Source of the DNA: Pyrenochaeta sp. MPI-SDFR-AT-0127
Lineage: Eukaryota; Ascomycota; Dothideomycetes; Pleosporales; Cucurbitariaceae
Assembly (NCBI GenBank): GCA_020747015.1
Contig: JAGTJM010000029.1
Coordinates: 62,001 to 126,000 of the forward strand
DNA length: 64,000 nucleotides
Reading direction: 5' to 3'
Part shown: one piece after another, positions 22,003 through 32,734 of the stretch
Position numbering within the stretch: the first letter of the stretch is position 1
How the letters are laid out: each line of letters begins with the position of its first letter
Translations under genes and position numbers: made by a program
Notes under the pieces: model-generated
The model's input: the letters and a program-made list of their open reading frames with translations, nothing else
What the model was told of the DNA's origin: nothing
The model's database searches: none

Positions 22003-22941
22003 ATGGCAAAGTCTCTCCTTGCAGTGTTCGGTGCCACGGGCAATCAAGGCAATTCCACTGCCAACTTCGTCCTCGACGACCCTGAGCTCTCCAAGCGCTA
22101 CACTGTGCGCGCCATCTCCCGCGACATCTCGAACCCAAAGATGCAAAACTTGAAGGCCAAGGGAGCTGAGCTTGCCCAAGCCGATCTCGATGATCCTTCT
22201 TCCCTTCCAGCAGCCCTCAAGGGAGTGGAATACGTTTTCTTTTTAACCACCACGCAATACCAAGGCAACACGCGCGAGATCGAAACTCGACAAGCCAAAG
22301 CCTTCTGCTCCGAGGCGCTAAAACAAGGTATCAAATACATCATCTATAGCAGCATGTCGCACCCGTTCAAAATCAGCAACGGTGTGCTGAAGAACGTTGA
22401 GCATTTTGACGACAAAGCCGAAATCGAACAATATATTCGAGGCTTGCCAGTAAAGAGTGCTTTCTTCGCCCCGGGCTCTTTCATGCAGAATTTCCACAAT
22501 TTCATGTTACCACGCCCTTCCCCCGCCAACGATGGCTCGTACGTCATTGCCGACATAGGCCGTGACGACACTGTGTTCGCGTTCATAGACATCACCGACA
22601 CAGGCAAGTGGGTTGGAGCAATTCTTGCAGATCCAGACAAATATGAGGGTAAGTTCTTTGCAGCAGTCACTGAATTGATCACCTTGGCCGACGCAGCTGC
22701 AATTGTGGCCAAGGTCACGGGTAAGACGGTCAAGCATCAGCAGCTGCCAGATGAAGTGTTCAAGGGGTTTTTGCCAGAGGGCATGAGGGAGCAGCTGTAT
22801 GAGATGTGGGTGCTGCAAAGGGATTATTCGTACTATGGGGGCGAGACAAAGGAATTGGTGGGCTGGGCGAAGGATCAAGCTCGGGGTAAATTGACTGGGT
22901 TGGAAGAGTACTTGAAGAAGGTTGATTATAAGTTGGGGTAG
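22003..22941 (+). CDS. NmrA-like NAD(P)-binding protein
   Basis: Intronless, 312 residues from ATG 22003 (context catccaaATGG); an upstream TTG extension is unlikely. The N-terminus has the Rossmann motif FGATGNQG (residues 9-16), a basic patch at ISRDI after beta-2, and DLDDPSSL, as in NmrA and HSCARG. The active-site Tyr-x3-Lys of classical SDRs is absent, as expected for this atypical SDR group. NmrA in Aspergillus represses the nitrogen regulator AreA and senses NAD(P) redox state, but most fungal paralogues are of unknown function and some are real reductases. A TATA box at 21871 suggests a regulated rather than housekeeping gene. A second NmrA-like gene is at 53774. Confidence 0.85.
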   Translation: MAKSLLAVFGATGNQGNSTANFVLDDPELSKRYTVRAISRDISNPKMQNLKAKGAELAQADLDDPSSLPAALKGVEYVFFLTTTQYQGNTREIETRQAKAFCSEALKQGIKYIIYSSMSHPFKISNGVLKNVEHFDDKAEIEQYIRGLPVKSAFFAPGSFMQNFHNFMLPRPSPANDGSYVIADIGRDDTVFAFIDITDTGKWVGAILADPDKYEGKFFAAVTELITLADAAAIVAKVTGKTVKHQQLPDEVFKGFLPEGMREQLYEMWVLQRDYSYYGGETKELVGWAKDQARGKLTGLEEYLKKVDYKLG

Positions 22942-25153
22942 TTCGTGCGACCCGATAACGACTCATGTTCAGCTATCTGCGAAACCAATACTTCTTTCAT
23001 GTTGGATGTTTTGGTTTTTACATATCAATGTTGTAGTGGTACTATATAATCCAAAAGCAAAAGTGTGTCAGGATGAGACTGCTATTAACTCCAAGTGTCC
23101 CATCCTTAGCTGCCACGACTTTTATCAATAATGTGAGTACATAATTGGCTCAAAGCTTGTGAGAGTTATAAAGCATTGTAGGAATGTGAGCAGTGTAAAT
23201 GAACTGTTCCCTTCACTGACGTGGTAGGCCATATAGTTTTGTGGGGAGAATTGTGTGTCATCATTTAGGTATCAATTCTATTCAGCTATTTACAGGAAAG
23301 GATGCTTGATACAGACTTAATACACTGCAATCACGTGATACATGCTCATATGATAGGTTTGATCTACAAATTATGAGCTGGATTATCAAAAGTCCTCGCC
23401 TGGCTTTCTAACCTTCTGACAGAACAGTAAGATGAAGCAGGAAATCTGGAGCCGCAGTACTTTTTCGAGGGTCGTAAGCAAAGATAGAGTGCATGAGGTA
23501 GAAGAGATAGAAAGGGAATCAAAAGCCCTTGAACACGGCACGGATCTTTGACAACTTTGTTGGCATATCCCAAGAGCAGAACATATTAGGATGGCTACTA
23601 AAAGAAGAAAGGAAGTCTAAAAGGGGTACGCTACGAGATGCACGAGATGGACGCCAATAGCAGAACTTCAAAAGTAAATGCGCGGGTTTCCATTTATATG
23701 TGAAACCCATACATCACTAAGCAACTGATTAATGCGATGCAACAGACTCATGCATATATGAAAGCTGAACGACTCCTTGTGCCACTATAGGTATCGGGTA
23801 GATGCTGCTTTTTATAGGACCGGGCCAATTGTGATGAGGCTTGCTGAGCGCTTTCGAACAAGAGAGAGCATGGCTCCCGTTGTGATTCAGTCAACACATG
23901 CGTGATGCAATTTGCCGTGTTGGATCTAAATTATATGCGTTACCGTGTACACCTTTGAGCTTTGGATAAACTTCTTGTACTCTTGAAGATGACAGAGGCA
24001 TGTCGTGGGGGAGAAATGAACTCCCTATCCGCAAAGCTCTCGGCCAACACAGCTATTGACGCTAGTAATAAGATAAGTGCTATAACTTGTCCGAAGGTCC
24101 GGTCTTGGCTATCAGGCTCTTCAATTCCCATTGCAACTGCCATGAGTTCGGAGCACCCAGTTCATAGATGATAACCGAGTACCATTCTTTCACACAAATT
24201 CAGTATTGCAGCTGTGATGCTGAGGTGAACAACAAGGGTATTACCTGTAAGCCCAAATATGGCTCCTCTTTCAAGACCAAGCTCAAACCGGGGGCGTGTT
24301 TAATTAGTAAAATGGTAGTTTGAACAACATCACGGATGTTCTGTTTTCTTAGCCCACACACTAGTTTTTGATCGTTGCTCAGTGCCTACCAACCCTTTAT
24401 ATATTTTTCTTAGAGACAACGGGCCTCCGGGGTAGCTGCCACCACTTTTATCTCCAGTTACTGTCTCCAGTTCCGTTTTGCGCGCGTGATGAACGGCAGT
24501 AAGGATAGCCATTCGTTTTCAGGTCAGGAATCATTATCTACCCTACCTATTCTTCCTTTCTGTTCTCCAGATTCGGAGCGAAGTTCAACTTGCGCCTTGG
24601 GCTGGCTGATGCGTGATTGTGAATCCTTGCACTTCACCTGAATTAACTGCCTTAATCTAAGCTAAACCCTCGGTGTCAACGGCACTGTTCTTGATCTCTA
24701 TAGTGCCCCTCTCGGCAGAACCTCGGAACTACATCGGGAGCCGCAACTAGCGGGCCCCGGAGAGCGTGGTACCCAGGCAAGATGCCTCTGTTGTTTGCTG
24801 AAATCTATGACGCATTCTGAGTAATTATGATCGTCACGTTCTTTCACCCACAGACGCTGGCGAGCATCGAAAGTGTCTCGTGGGTTTGTTCGCCGTGATT
24901 ACTAGTCCACCGCGAGCTTTGTATCAAGACTGTTGTAGTATTTCTTAACGTCACTTTGATTCTGGGGTGTACTTCCGGATTGCATTCTTTATCTTGAGGG
25001 CCGTTGTGTATGAAGACCATCTGCAAGGCCAATCTAGTCCAGTGTCGGGCCCCGACTTCACCGACCCGACCTGACGCAAACCTGGCTTCGCCCTTCACAG
25101 TTTGTCCCGATCCACCCTGGCACACTGGTAATTAGCCTATCATCTTTCAAGCC
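22942..25153. other. gene-poor region with a possible membrane-protein remnant
   Basis: About 2.2 kb without an intact gene. On the minus strand around 23940-24143 a frame reads DRTFGQVIALILLLASIAVLAESF, which resembles the last membrane helix and its WxFGQ-like lead in some fungal multi-pass proteins. Nothing upstream restores the rest of such a protein. I treat it as a possible relic only. Confidence 0.35.
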
Positions 25154-27917
25154 ATGGATGACATGCAGGTAAACGCCAGCGACTGCGATGAGAACCCGGA
25201 GTCGCCTATACCATCGGCCTCTCATTCGACAAGCTCTGTCATTCCCATCCGTGCTGTCAGTCATCCTCTGTGCATTGAAAGTGGCTGAATATTTACACGC
25301 ACATGCTGACCTAAACGCAGTGTGAAGCATGCCGTACTCGCAAGGTATGTGCGCGCTCCCTCGCCTAGACATAATCAACATTTGGGAAGTTGATTGCCAT
25401 GGCGTTGTGATTCTCCGCGATGCAACGCTCCCTAGCCTGGCACTTACTTGACCTTGAGAATGAATGTTCACACTTTGTAGGTACGGTGCGATAGAGAGGC
25501 TCCTTGTCTCCATTGTCGGCGCGCTGGGATCGAGTGCATATATGCAGTCAATAGACCCAGGGAGAAACGAGCACGCATTTTACTCACCCCTCATTAGTAC
25601 GTTTCCTTTACGTCCCTTTCGCTGTCCCTGGGTCCCTACCACTGCGATCTAAAATATATTCACTCCGTTGCCCCTACTTCTATCAAGTGGACGTCAAATT
25701 CTGACATGAATAAATCTGCACAGCGAGAGGAAGATCGACCTACTCGACCATCGACTAGAGGCTGTTACTAAGCTGTTGGAGGATCTCAAAACGCAGATGT
25801 CAGGATCCAGCACCAGTAAAGAGTCTCATTACGATCCATCGCGTACAACTACAGCAGTTTCCACTATCACCTCGTCCCCTAACCATTCAGAGTCGGCCTC
25901 AGGCCTAGTTGTGGAGGGAGAATCATCCTTATCGGCGCACACTGTTTTTGTCAATGAATTCGTGCAAAATTTTGTCGACGCAGATCCGCTTCGACAAACC
26001 GACCCGGAAATACGCAGTACCATAAATGTGCTCTCCCACATTGTGAGCGACTCAAAGCAGCGTAACGGCGTAAATGAACCAGTATTAGCGCACGCAAGGC
26101 CACAGGATCATTTGCAGCAAGAGAGACGTGAATTACCGCCTATCTCGAAGACAGTATCCCTTATACGCATCGCAAAAGGTGAGCCGCATGTTACCCTAGA
26201 AATGGCGTGGGAGTATCATTAACTTATGGTCTCTGCCAAACAGCCCAACGCCTCGCTGGCTCTGGATGGATTTACGAATACATAACAATGCAGCCTTTTG
26301 GGGATCTGTGTCTAGAAGTTTATTTCTCTGAAGACTATTCGCCCTTCGATTTCATCAGCGTAAATGCTGGCCTATACTCGCTCTTTTGGGACTATGCTTG
26401 CGTCGCTGATCTTCCCCAAAATGAGAAGGAGCAATACATCGCGTATTCTCGTTTATGTCGCGATAATCTCGAAACTGGGCTAGCTAACCTACCACTTCAT
26501 CTACCAGCCTCGTCGAATGTGATTGCTGCCCTTCTCTTTGCCGTAAGTAGGGGCCCACGGAACGCCGGACTATGAGCTGATGATTGTCGAGGCATTTTAC
26601 GCAATCGAGTTTTCGAAATCTATGCTATGCTGGACTCTGTCTTCCAAGGCATCGGAGTTGTGCCAGACGTTGGGTTACCATCGAAATTTACCTCTTGGCG
26701 GCAATCAACAATCGGGAGATGCAAGGTACACGCAGTTTCTATTTTGGAGCACCTACTACATTGACAAAAGCCTCTCTCTTCGCCTCGGTAGAGCATCAAC
26801 CATTCCAGACTGGGATATAAGTATCAGCCTACCTTCATTGCCCAACAAGGATCAGGAACCCGTTCTTGCTTATTTCGTATTGTGGATCAAGCTTGCAAGA
26901 TGCCAAGGCAACATATATGAAATGCTCTATTCTCCGGGATCCATGATTCAGCCAGATCATGTGCGGCATTCGAGAGTTGAGCTTTTACGATCAAATCTGC
27001 AGGAGCTGGAAGAAGAGACGGAGAGAACGATGGTGGGTTATAAACCTGAGCCTAAGTATACATATGACACGCGACTAATCCCAACTAGAATGACTGGTTC
27101 AAGGTGTCGAAAGAAAATTCAGGAGAAAACTTAATGGATTTTTACGCTACCTCAGACGCGATCCTCCGGCTTTCACTTCTCACTCACGTTTACCGAGCTG
27201 CTCCAAGGACAGCCAATTCCTCTACAACCTTCAGTTCTGATTGCGTCCGAGTTGCAAGAGCGACCATAGAGAAGCATCACGAGTGCATGGCAATCATACA
27301 CAAAAGTAACAACCTCCACTTCTCCACATATATCCATTGGTGGGTTTCCCTGACAGCCACCGGTTTCACTTTCCAGCGCTCACATTATTAGGACACTTCT
27401 TTTCGCACCCTTCATCCCATTTATTGCCATTTTCTGCAATGTTATGGAAACACGAGATAAAGCGGATTTGGTCCGTCTCGATGCTTTCATAATGTCCATA
27501 CAATCCGCATCCACAGTCTCAGGGCCAGCTGCAAAGATGCACAGGCTGTTTCAGGTGCTCTATAATATTGCGGCACGCTATTTAGAGCTCCATACACAGT
27601 CAAATCCAGATGAATCATCCGTTCCAGAGACGGAGGCCCAGTTGGCTGCTCTTGGATTCCCGCATGCTAGGACATGGACGGCGACCCAGCAACATCAAAC
27701 TCAATCGTCGAATCTACTTGAAGAGATGGAAACAGGCCTCTTCCACGAAACCAGTAACATGGGAGTCAATACTGATGAGACATCGCTTGGCCAGTGGGCA
27801 GTGAATCCGATGTTTTGGATGGGAAACGGGGCACAATTGGAGAATTGGCTCTATGACAATCAGGCGTCAATGGAGCTACTGCAAGAGGTCGATTTAGATT
27901 CTCCATTTAAAGAATAA
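25154..27917 (+). CDS. Zn(II)2Cys6 fungal transcription factor
   Basis: Eight exons: 25154-25168, 25321-25344, 25481-25596, 25724-26178, 26244-26542, 26592-27032, 27089-27339 and 27392-27917 (708 residues, total in frame, all GT-AG). The zinc cluster is split over the first three exons: Cys at 6, 9, 16, 22, 25 and 32 with spacing CX2C-X6-C-X5-C-X2-C-X6-C. A basic linker and a coiled-coil (ERKIDLLDHRLEAVTKLLEDLK, given in part) follow, then the fungal-specific middle homology region from ~200 on (VNAGLYSLFWDY, AFYAIEFSKSMLCWTLSS, CQTLGYHR). Such proteins are nuclear regulators binding CGG half-sites, often controlling a nearby pathway. The first exon (5 codons) and first intron (152 bp) are the weakest part. 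The gene converges with the flavin monooxygenase, their ends 322 bp apart. Confidence 0.88.
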
Positions 27918-28239
27918 AGATGACATCTGGCTTCCAAGGTACATTTACCTACTGCTCTATAGAGCTGTCTGGTGTATTGCTTTGTAAGAATCTTGCCCAC
28001 TTGAAGGCAATATGTGGCCGAAAAAAGCTGAGCATAAGGTGAGTATTTCGATATGCTTTGCAAAGTTCACGGTACCCTTACGAACTTGGTCCATGTTTGC
28101 CAAACTCAAACCATATTAGCATTTTGATTACCATATCTAATTATTGTACACAGAAATCGTGACGGTCAATTGACCACTAAATTGGTACAAGGAAAAGTCT
28201 ATTTTGGGTTTTGGTTTCTAATCCAAAGCGCCGATGGTC
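27918..28239. other. convergent 3' intergenic region
   Basis: 322 bases between the Zn2Cys6 factor and the monooxygenase, which converge. AT-rich, no gene. Confidence 0.5.
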
Positions 28240-29851
28240 TTATAGCAAGTTGTTTTGGAGGATGTTGTGACGAGGGCCCGTCGTTCTCATGGTTGAGTAC
28301 ATAAAGGTAGCGAGAACACCAGCTCCAATTGATATCAAACTCCATAAAATCCAGCTCTTTCCAGAGTTCAATCTTTCATGGCGCACAATAGCGTTTTTGT
28401 GCCTTGGCGGTATAGGAAGATCTTGGATCATCGGTCCAGTCGAAGTGTTTTTTATGATGAGCTTGAAAATCAAGCTCTGTCCAAAGCGAGGGAAGAAGTG
28501 ATTGACGAAGATTCGTGAAAAGAATGTTTCTTTAATAGATGCAGAATTTGTTTGTCGGCCTTGGTTTACGGCGTCCACAGCGCGTTGGAAGCGCTTCGCT
28601 TGCAAGTCAGCGAAGATGGATTCGATTTCGTCTTCAGTCAGCGATTCTCCTACTTCTTTAGCTTTTAACACCGGCAGAAGCGTATTGACTAGAACCGCAG
28701 CAGTTTCCATCGCACCGTTACCGCCTTGGGCACTGATAGGGTGTAACTATCGCGAGTTACTGTCAGCAGCCATCGTTTGGCAATTCTTTGGCTTAACGTA
28801 CCTTATGAGCGGCGTCTCCGATTGTGATGATCCTTCGGTAATGCCAACGAGGGAATACATGATCTTCAATGCTCACAAGCGATGTTTGTAATCTGTTTGT
28901 GTAGAGGTCTTCGAATGTAGCGGTTTTCGAAATTTGGTCCTGGAAATGCTGCTCCGCAAGTATTCGTTCATCTTCCTTGGAGTACCTGGGAATATCCTTG
29001 CCGTATACCTTATCAACCTCGGTAAATAGGAACCAATAGATACGGTCCTCGGGGCGGATATGATCATGTAGTTGCAGTTTTTGAAGAATGCATTGAGTTG
29101 CAGAGGGGGTTGGGGAAAGCTAGTAGGTCTTTTCGAGATGCCAAAGATGCACTTGGACTCACACTGGAGGTCTATGAAGATGTGAGTTAAGTTGAGAGCA
29201 AGTAATGGCAGATACAAACCTGAGATTGGGTCTGATGGGAATAGGCCAGACTTATCATCATGTGCAGCCCTCCACATTTCTTCCCTCACAGCGCTATGGA
29301 TGCCGTCCGCTCCCACAACGATATCCCCAGTATACATGGATCCGTCTTGAGTAAAGACCTTAACGTGGTCTTTACCATGTTCAACGCGATTGACACGTTT
29401 GCTTGTCAGGATTCGGTCTTTAAACTTGAGGCTGTCGAACAGAACTTGGAGGACGGCTTGACGATCGATGAATATTTGAGGGTAACCAATCCTACCAGAA
29501 TAAGTCAGTCCATTTCGCCTGTAAAACTCTCTTATCAGGTTTGTACCTCTTCTCCAGCTTTTCGGAGAATGTTTCAGGCTTTGGATCCGCCCACAACTTT
29601 CCGCCGAAGAGACGCATGCTGGCTTGGTAATAGGTGTTTCCGGCCATCTCATGAATTTTTTCGTAACACCCAAGTTGATCCAAAATCCGCAGACCACTTG
29701 GTAGCATTCCGAGACTTGCACCAAGCTGAGGTGCGATGGTAGGGTGGCCTTCTAGTAGAATGTAGTCGACATCAGCGTTGGACTTCTCCAGCATGTTCGC
29801 AAGAGACAGCCCGGAAACACTTCCTCCAACAATAATTATTTTCAACCCCAT
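28240..29851 (-). pseudogene. PaxM-like FAD-dependent monooxygenase with one-base frameshift
   Basis: Exons on the minus strand: 29851-29547, 29491-29220, 29171-28802 and 28746-28240. Exon 1 has the FAD site IIVGGSVSGLSLA; exon 2 has VVGADGIHSAVRE; exon 3 ends with GDAAHK and exon 4 opens with HPISAQGGNGAMETAA, all expected for group A flavoprotein monooxygenases of the PaxM type. The C-terminus carries one membrane helix (~WILWSLISIGAGVLATFMY), usual for this membrane-bound group. The exon total is 1454 bases, one short of a multiple of three. Within exon 3 the frame of CIFGIS and MIISAP does not continue into DRIYWFLF; the break is at the GGGG run 29051-29054, and no GT-AG intron can explain it. 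So either a one-base deletion inactivated the gene or it is a sequencing error. PaxM-like enzymes epoxidise prenyl chains in indole-diterpene and meroterpenoid pathways. A TATA box (CTATATATA, 29932-29940) lies ~85 bases upstream. Confidence 0.8.
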
Positions 29852-30749
29852 TTTTGTGGCTTTGAAGGAATGTAATTGCAGGCGCAAAGAATGATTGTGT
29901 TTGATGAGAGATTGCTAACGGGCTGTACAGACTATATATAACCCTATGGCAGTACCAGGGGCTACCGTAGCGTGCGGTGCCGAAGGACGTTCGCGGGACT
30001 CGGGGCTCGCGGCCACCGAACATGTTGGCGAGAATCAACAATTGCGAGCCAAGCTAGAGCGTAAGGTTTCCGGCCTCCCTTAGTTTCTCGCCACAGTGGC
30101 TGGGAACTAGGGGTGGCCGAAACTCACACTCTACCGTAACGTGCTCTGCTTGCACTGTCTCGAGTTCTGAGACAAGATGACATTGTCACGTGACTACTCA
30201 CCAGCCCACCTAAGTGAAACCGTGGTCGAGTACAGCGTATAATACGGCTTAACAGACATAGCGAGTTACACAGTTTGACATGACTATTATACCGATTGCT
30301 TATTCAAAAGAGAGTACCGCCGCCATTACCATTATCAAAACATCATTCCAAGCATGCAGTGGAGACTTGTTTTTCCATTCCGCTCTTTGAAGAGCTGCCA
30401 TTGCCTACCTAGGAGTGAATTAAGTTCCTCTACCTATCGATGTTATTGTTAGTTTTCCGAACAATGGTCTTCAACCAGAATTGGCCAGCCTCATCACAAT
30501 CACTTGTCGTCCATCTGGGCTGATTTGGCATTCAAAGCGAAGCCCACTCCTAGGGGCGGTGGCTGTAGATTTACTAGAACTGGTCCAATCCGGCGTGCCG
30601 ACTCAGTACGCCTTTTCAAGCCAAAATCTCCCCAAGCGATCTTTCGAGACCACTGGATTCCATGCAAAAAAGGCGCCACAGTGATGGTGTCTTCGTCTGT
30701 CAAAATGGCGCAGCTGTCACCGTCCACAGCCGTTTGTCATTTCCAATAA
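29852..30749. other. intergenic between two broken genes
   Basis: About 900 bases upstream of the monooxygenase. A minus-strand frame of about 75 codons (30500-30727) could be the eroded end of the saccharopine dehydrogenase relic, but I could not align it to that family. Confidence 0.35.
29932..29940 (-). promoter_or_regulatory. TATA box of the monooxygenase gene
   Basis: TATATATAG on the minus strand, about 85 bases upstream of ATG 29851; the strongest TATA match near any gene in this island. Confidence 0.5.
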
Positions 30750-31854
30750 TTTGCAGGCTACTCGTTATGCGTCGGCGCTGAAGTCTCCGGTGCTGCTGTG
30801 CTGCTTGGTTCACCGAAACTTGGGTCACTTCCCTGATCTTGGATGCAAGAGAGCTGACTGGTGTTAGCAATTCACCTATCCTGTGCATAGAACACAAAGC
30901 CTACTCTTCATCTGTGCCCAGCGCATGGATGGCTTTCTGTTGAATCTCCGCCCAAGTCAGACTATCCTGCAACCATTCCTTTTCGTCCTGATTTAACTAT
31001 CCTAGATCTTCCAAAGCCTACATAAAGGCTGGGTTTCCTCTGTATCGAAGTGAGTTGCGAACAACTGTATGCGCTTCCGGTACGTTATAGAACTCTCAAA
31101 ATGGCACTGAGTTTCGGTGTGTGTACGCAACGAATTCGTAACTATTCATGATATGGTAGGGTGCTGCACTTGCTAGGAGTTCATCTGACGAGATCTTTTT
31201 GATTAAAACCATTTTTTAAGGAAGTTGCTGATCTTCTCTGAGAGAGAAGGGTACCACGTGGAGATCATGAGAATTTGAAACTAAGAGTATTGTCAGCGTA
31301 TTCTGGGGCGGTAGTCCGGCGCAATACGAGTAGAATTTGAGGACTTTGCCGCCTTTCGCATGGATGTTGTCGAACTTCTTAATAGCGTAGAGATGATTAA
31401 CGCCTGGATCAATACTAACCTCGTCTAGAATGACGATACTAACACGCTTGATTTTGCCATCGAGCTCGCACATAGCGTTAGAAATATAACAGGTGGTTGC
31501 AACGTTATTACCGCTTTGAATTGCTGATCTGATAATAGCTGTGTGGCAAACAAAAGGAATGAGTGAGTGACATGACTACATTGCTATCCGCGATGTGCTT
31601 TATTAAGGTCTGGCTAAGAGGTAACGTTAAGTGCGACAGCGCGGACGTTAGGAATTCAGCTGTAAGCTTTTTAGCCGCGCCAAAGGTTCGGCACCCTAAT
31701 TATGATGATTAAATGTTGAGAGACTCAGCTATGTTGATCTTGGTTTACCTAATGTGATGTGATTGTTTGGGTTCCGAGAAAGGTGTTCCAGGTAAGATGG
31801 TGCAACTATGCTACTTCTAAGCACGAGAATCTTTGTTAGATCAGTAGAGGTCAT
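30750..31854 (-). pseudogene. decayed saccharopine dehydrogenase (Lys9-type)
   Basis: Reading the minus strand from ATG 31854, short frames match the saccharopine dehydrogenase (NADP+, L-glutamate-forming) family in order. The N-terminal KILVL and IVAPSYLEHLSRNPNNH come first, then an intron at 31748-31696, then CRTFGAAKKL. After these: HTAIIRSAIQSGNNVATTCY, then MCELD, LDEVSIDPGVNHLYAIKK, FYSYCAGL, APEYADNTLSFKFS, SPRGTLLS, SYEFVAYTHRNSVPF, EFYNVPEAHTVVRN, SLRYRGNPAF, and LTWAEIQQKAI. The pieces lie in different frames. A 4-base tandem duplication (GAGTGAGT, 31561-31568) shifts the frame, and in-frame stops occur at 31096-31098, 31018-31020, 30997-30999 and 30901-30903, plus one where the family has Trp (FS-stop-SPRG). 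The intact enzyme performs the penultimate step of lysine synthesis (alpha-aminoadipate pathway). This copy cannot be functional; a working Lys9 must lie elsewhere. The 3' limit is uncertain. Confidence 0.75.
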
Positions 31855-32734
31855 GCTGAAATAAAACGTAAGGTATTGAGGTAGCAAGGAGGTGGTTGAG
31901 CTATCAGTTGTATTTTTGTAAGAAATACAGGAAGTGAAATCTAAAGGTAATGGCTAGGGCACCGATCAAGGCGGATGATATGTTGCGATTTCATTGGTAA
32001 GCAGCAACCCAGTGTACAGCCTGTATGATTGGGTTACTCCGTTTTGGAGCTCTGTTTTATCTAAAAATCGAACTCAGACTTCAACAAGGATCTAAAATGG
32101 GTGTCGTGTTTAATATATTGACATCTTTACCTTGATGAACGGTAATTCAGCTTGGTTGTGCTGCCACCAAGTTTTGAAACCGTCTATTAGTGTGTACTTT
32201 GTCCCCGAAACACGATCCTTTGATAAGGCAGTAACACCGATTACGAGCGGCTATTTCAGAGTCCAATTCCTGCACTCTGTACTCGATTTATTAACGTGAT
32301 TTAATAATTCCGAAGAGGTCATCGTAGTACGCACAAACTGATGGCATGGTCTTAAATAGGGTTTCCGTTTTAAGATCTGGTCAATGTCAAATTAAGCTGA
32401 TTATTGACTTATACTAGCTATTTACACCGTACTGCAAACGCTCTCCAGAACGGAGCTACCGAACAGACCACTTGTCATCGGACAAGAACAAAAGAACATT
32501 CCGATTGATACCAGCGTTCAGCCACACTATCGAGGGGCGGTACGCACCGATAACCTTAGATTGCAAAATAGTGGCAGCTACTGGCCAGTACAACGCGTAG
32601 CAACTCCAAGAGGCCAGCTAATGTACACGAAATTAGGGGCTGTTGTCCGATCGCTCTGGAAAATTCTTCGGCACAACCTCCGGAATATATACAATTTTTA
32701 TGGTAACCCAGCAAATTGAGACTGTAGCAGAAAT
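31855..32734. other. AT-rich intergenic region
   Basis: About 880 bases with no open frame worth reporting. It looks more AT-rich than the flanking housekeeping blocks. No repeat recognised. Confidence 0.45.

Noticed and set aside
29172..29219. Reading the monooxygenase exons 2 and 3 as one exon
   Set aside because: The 48-base stretch is open in frame but has perfect GT-AG ends, a lariat-like ACTTAACTCAC, and inserts hydrophobic residues absent from the family, so it is an intron.
31216..31560. Helicase-like reading (LDE followed by a QLP motif)
   Set aside because: My first impression was an SF1 helicase relic (DE-box, then DQQLP). Reading the neighbouring frames showed the ordered saccharopine dehydrogenase blocks instead, which explain far more of the sequence.
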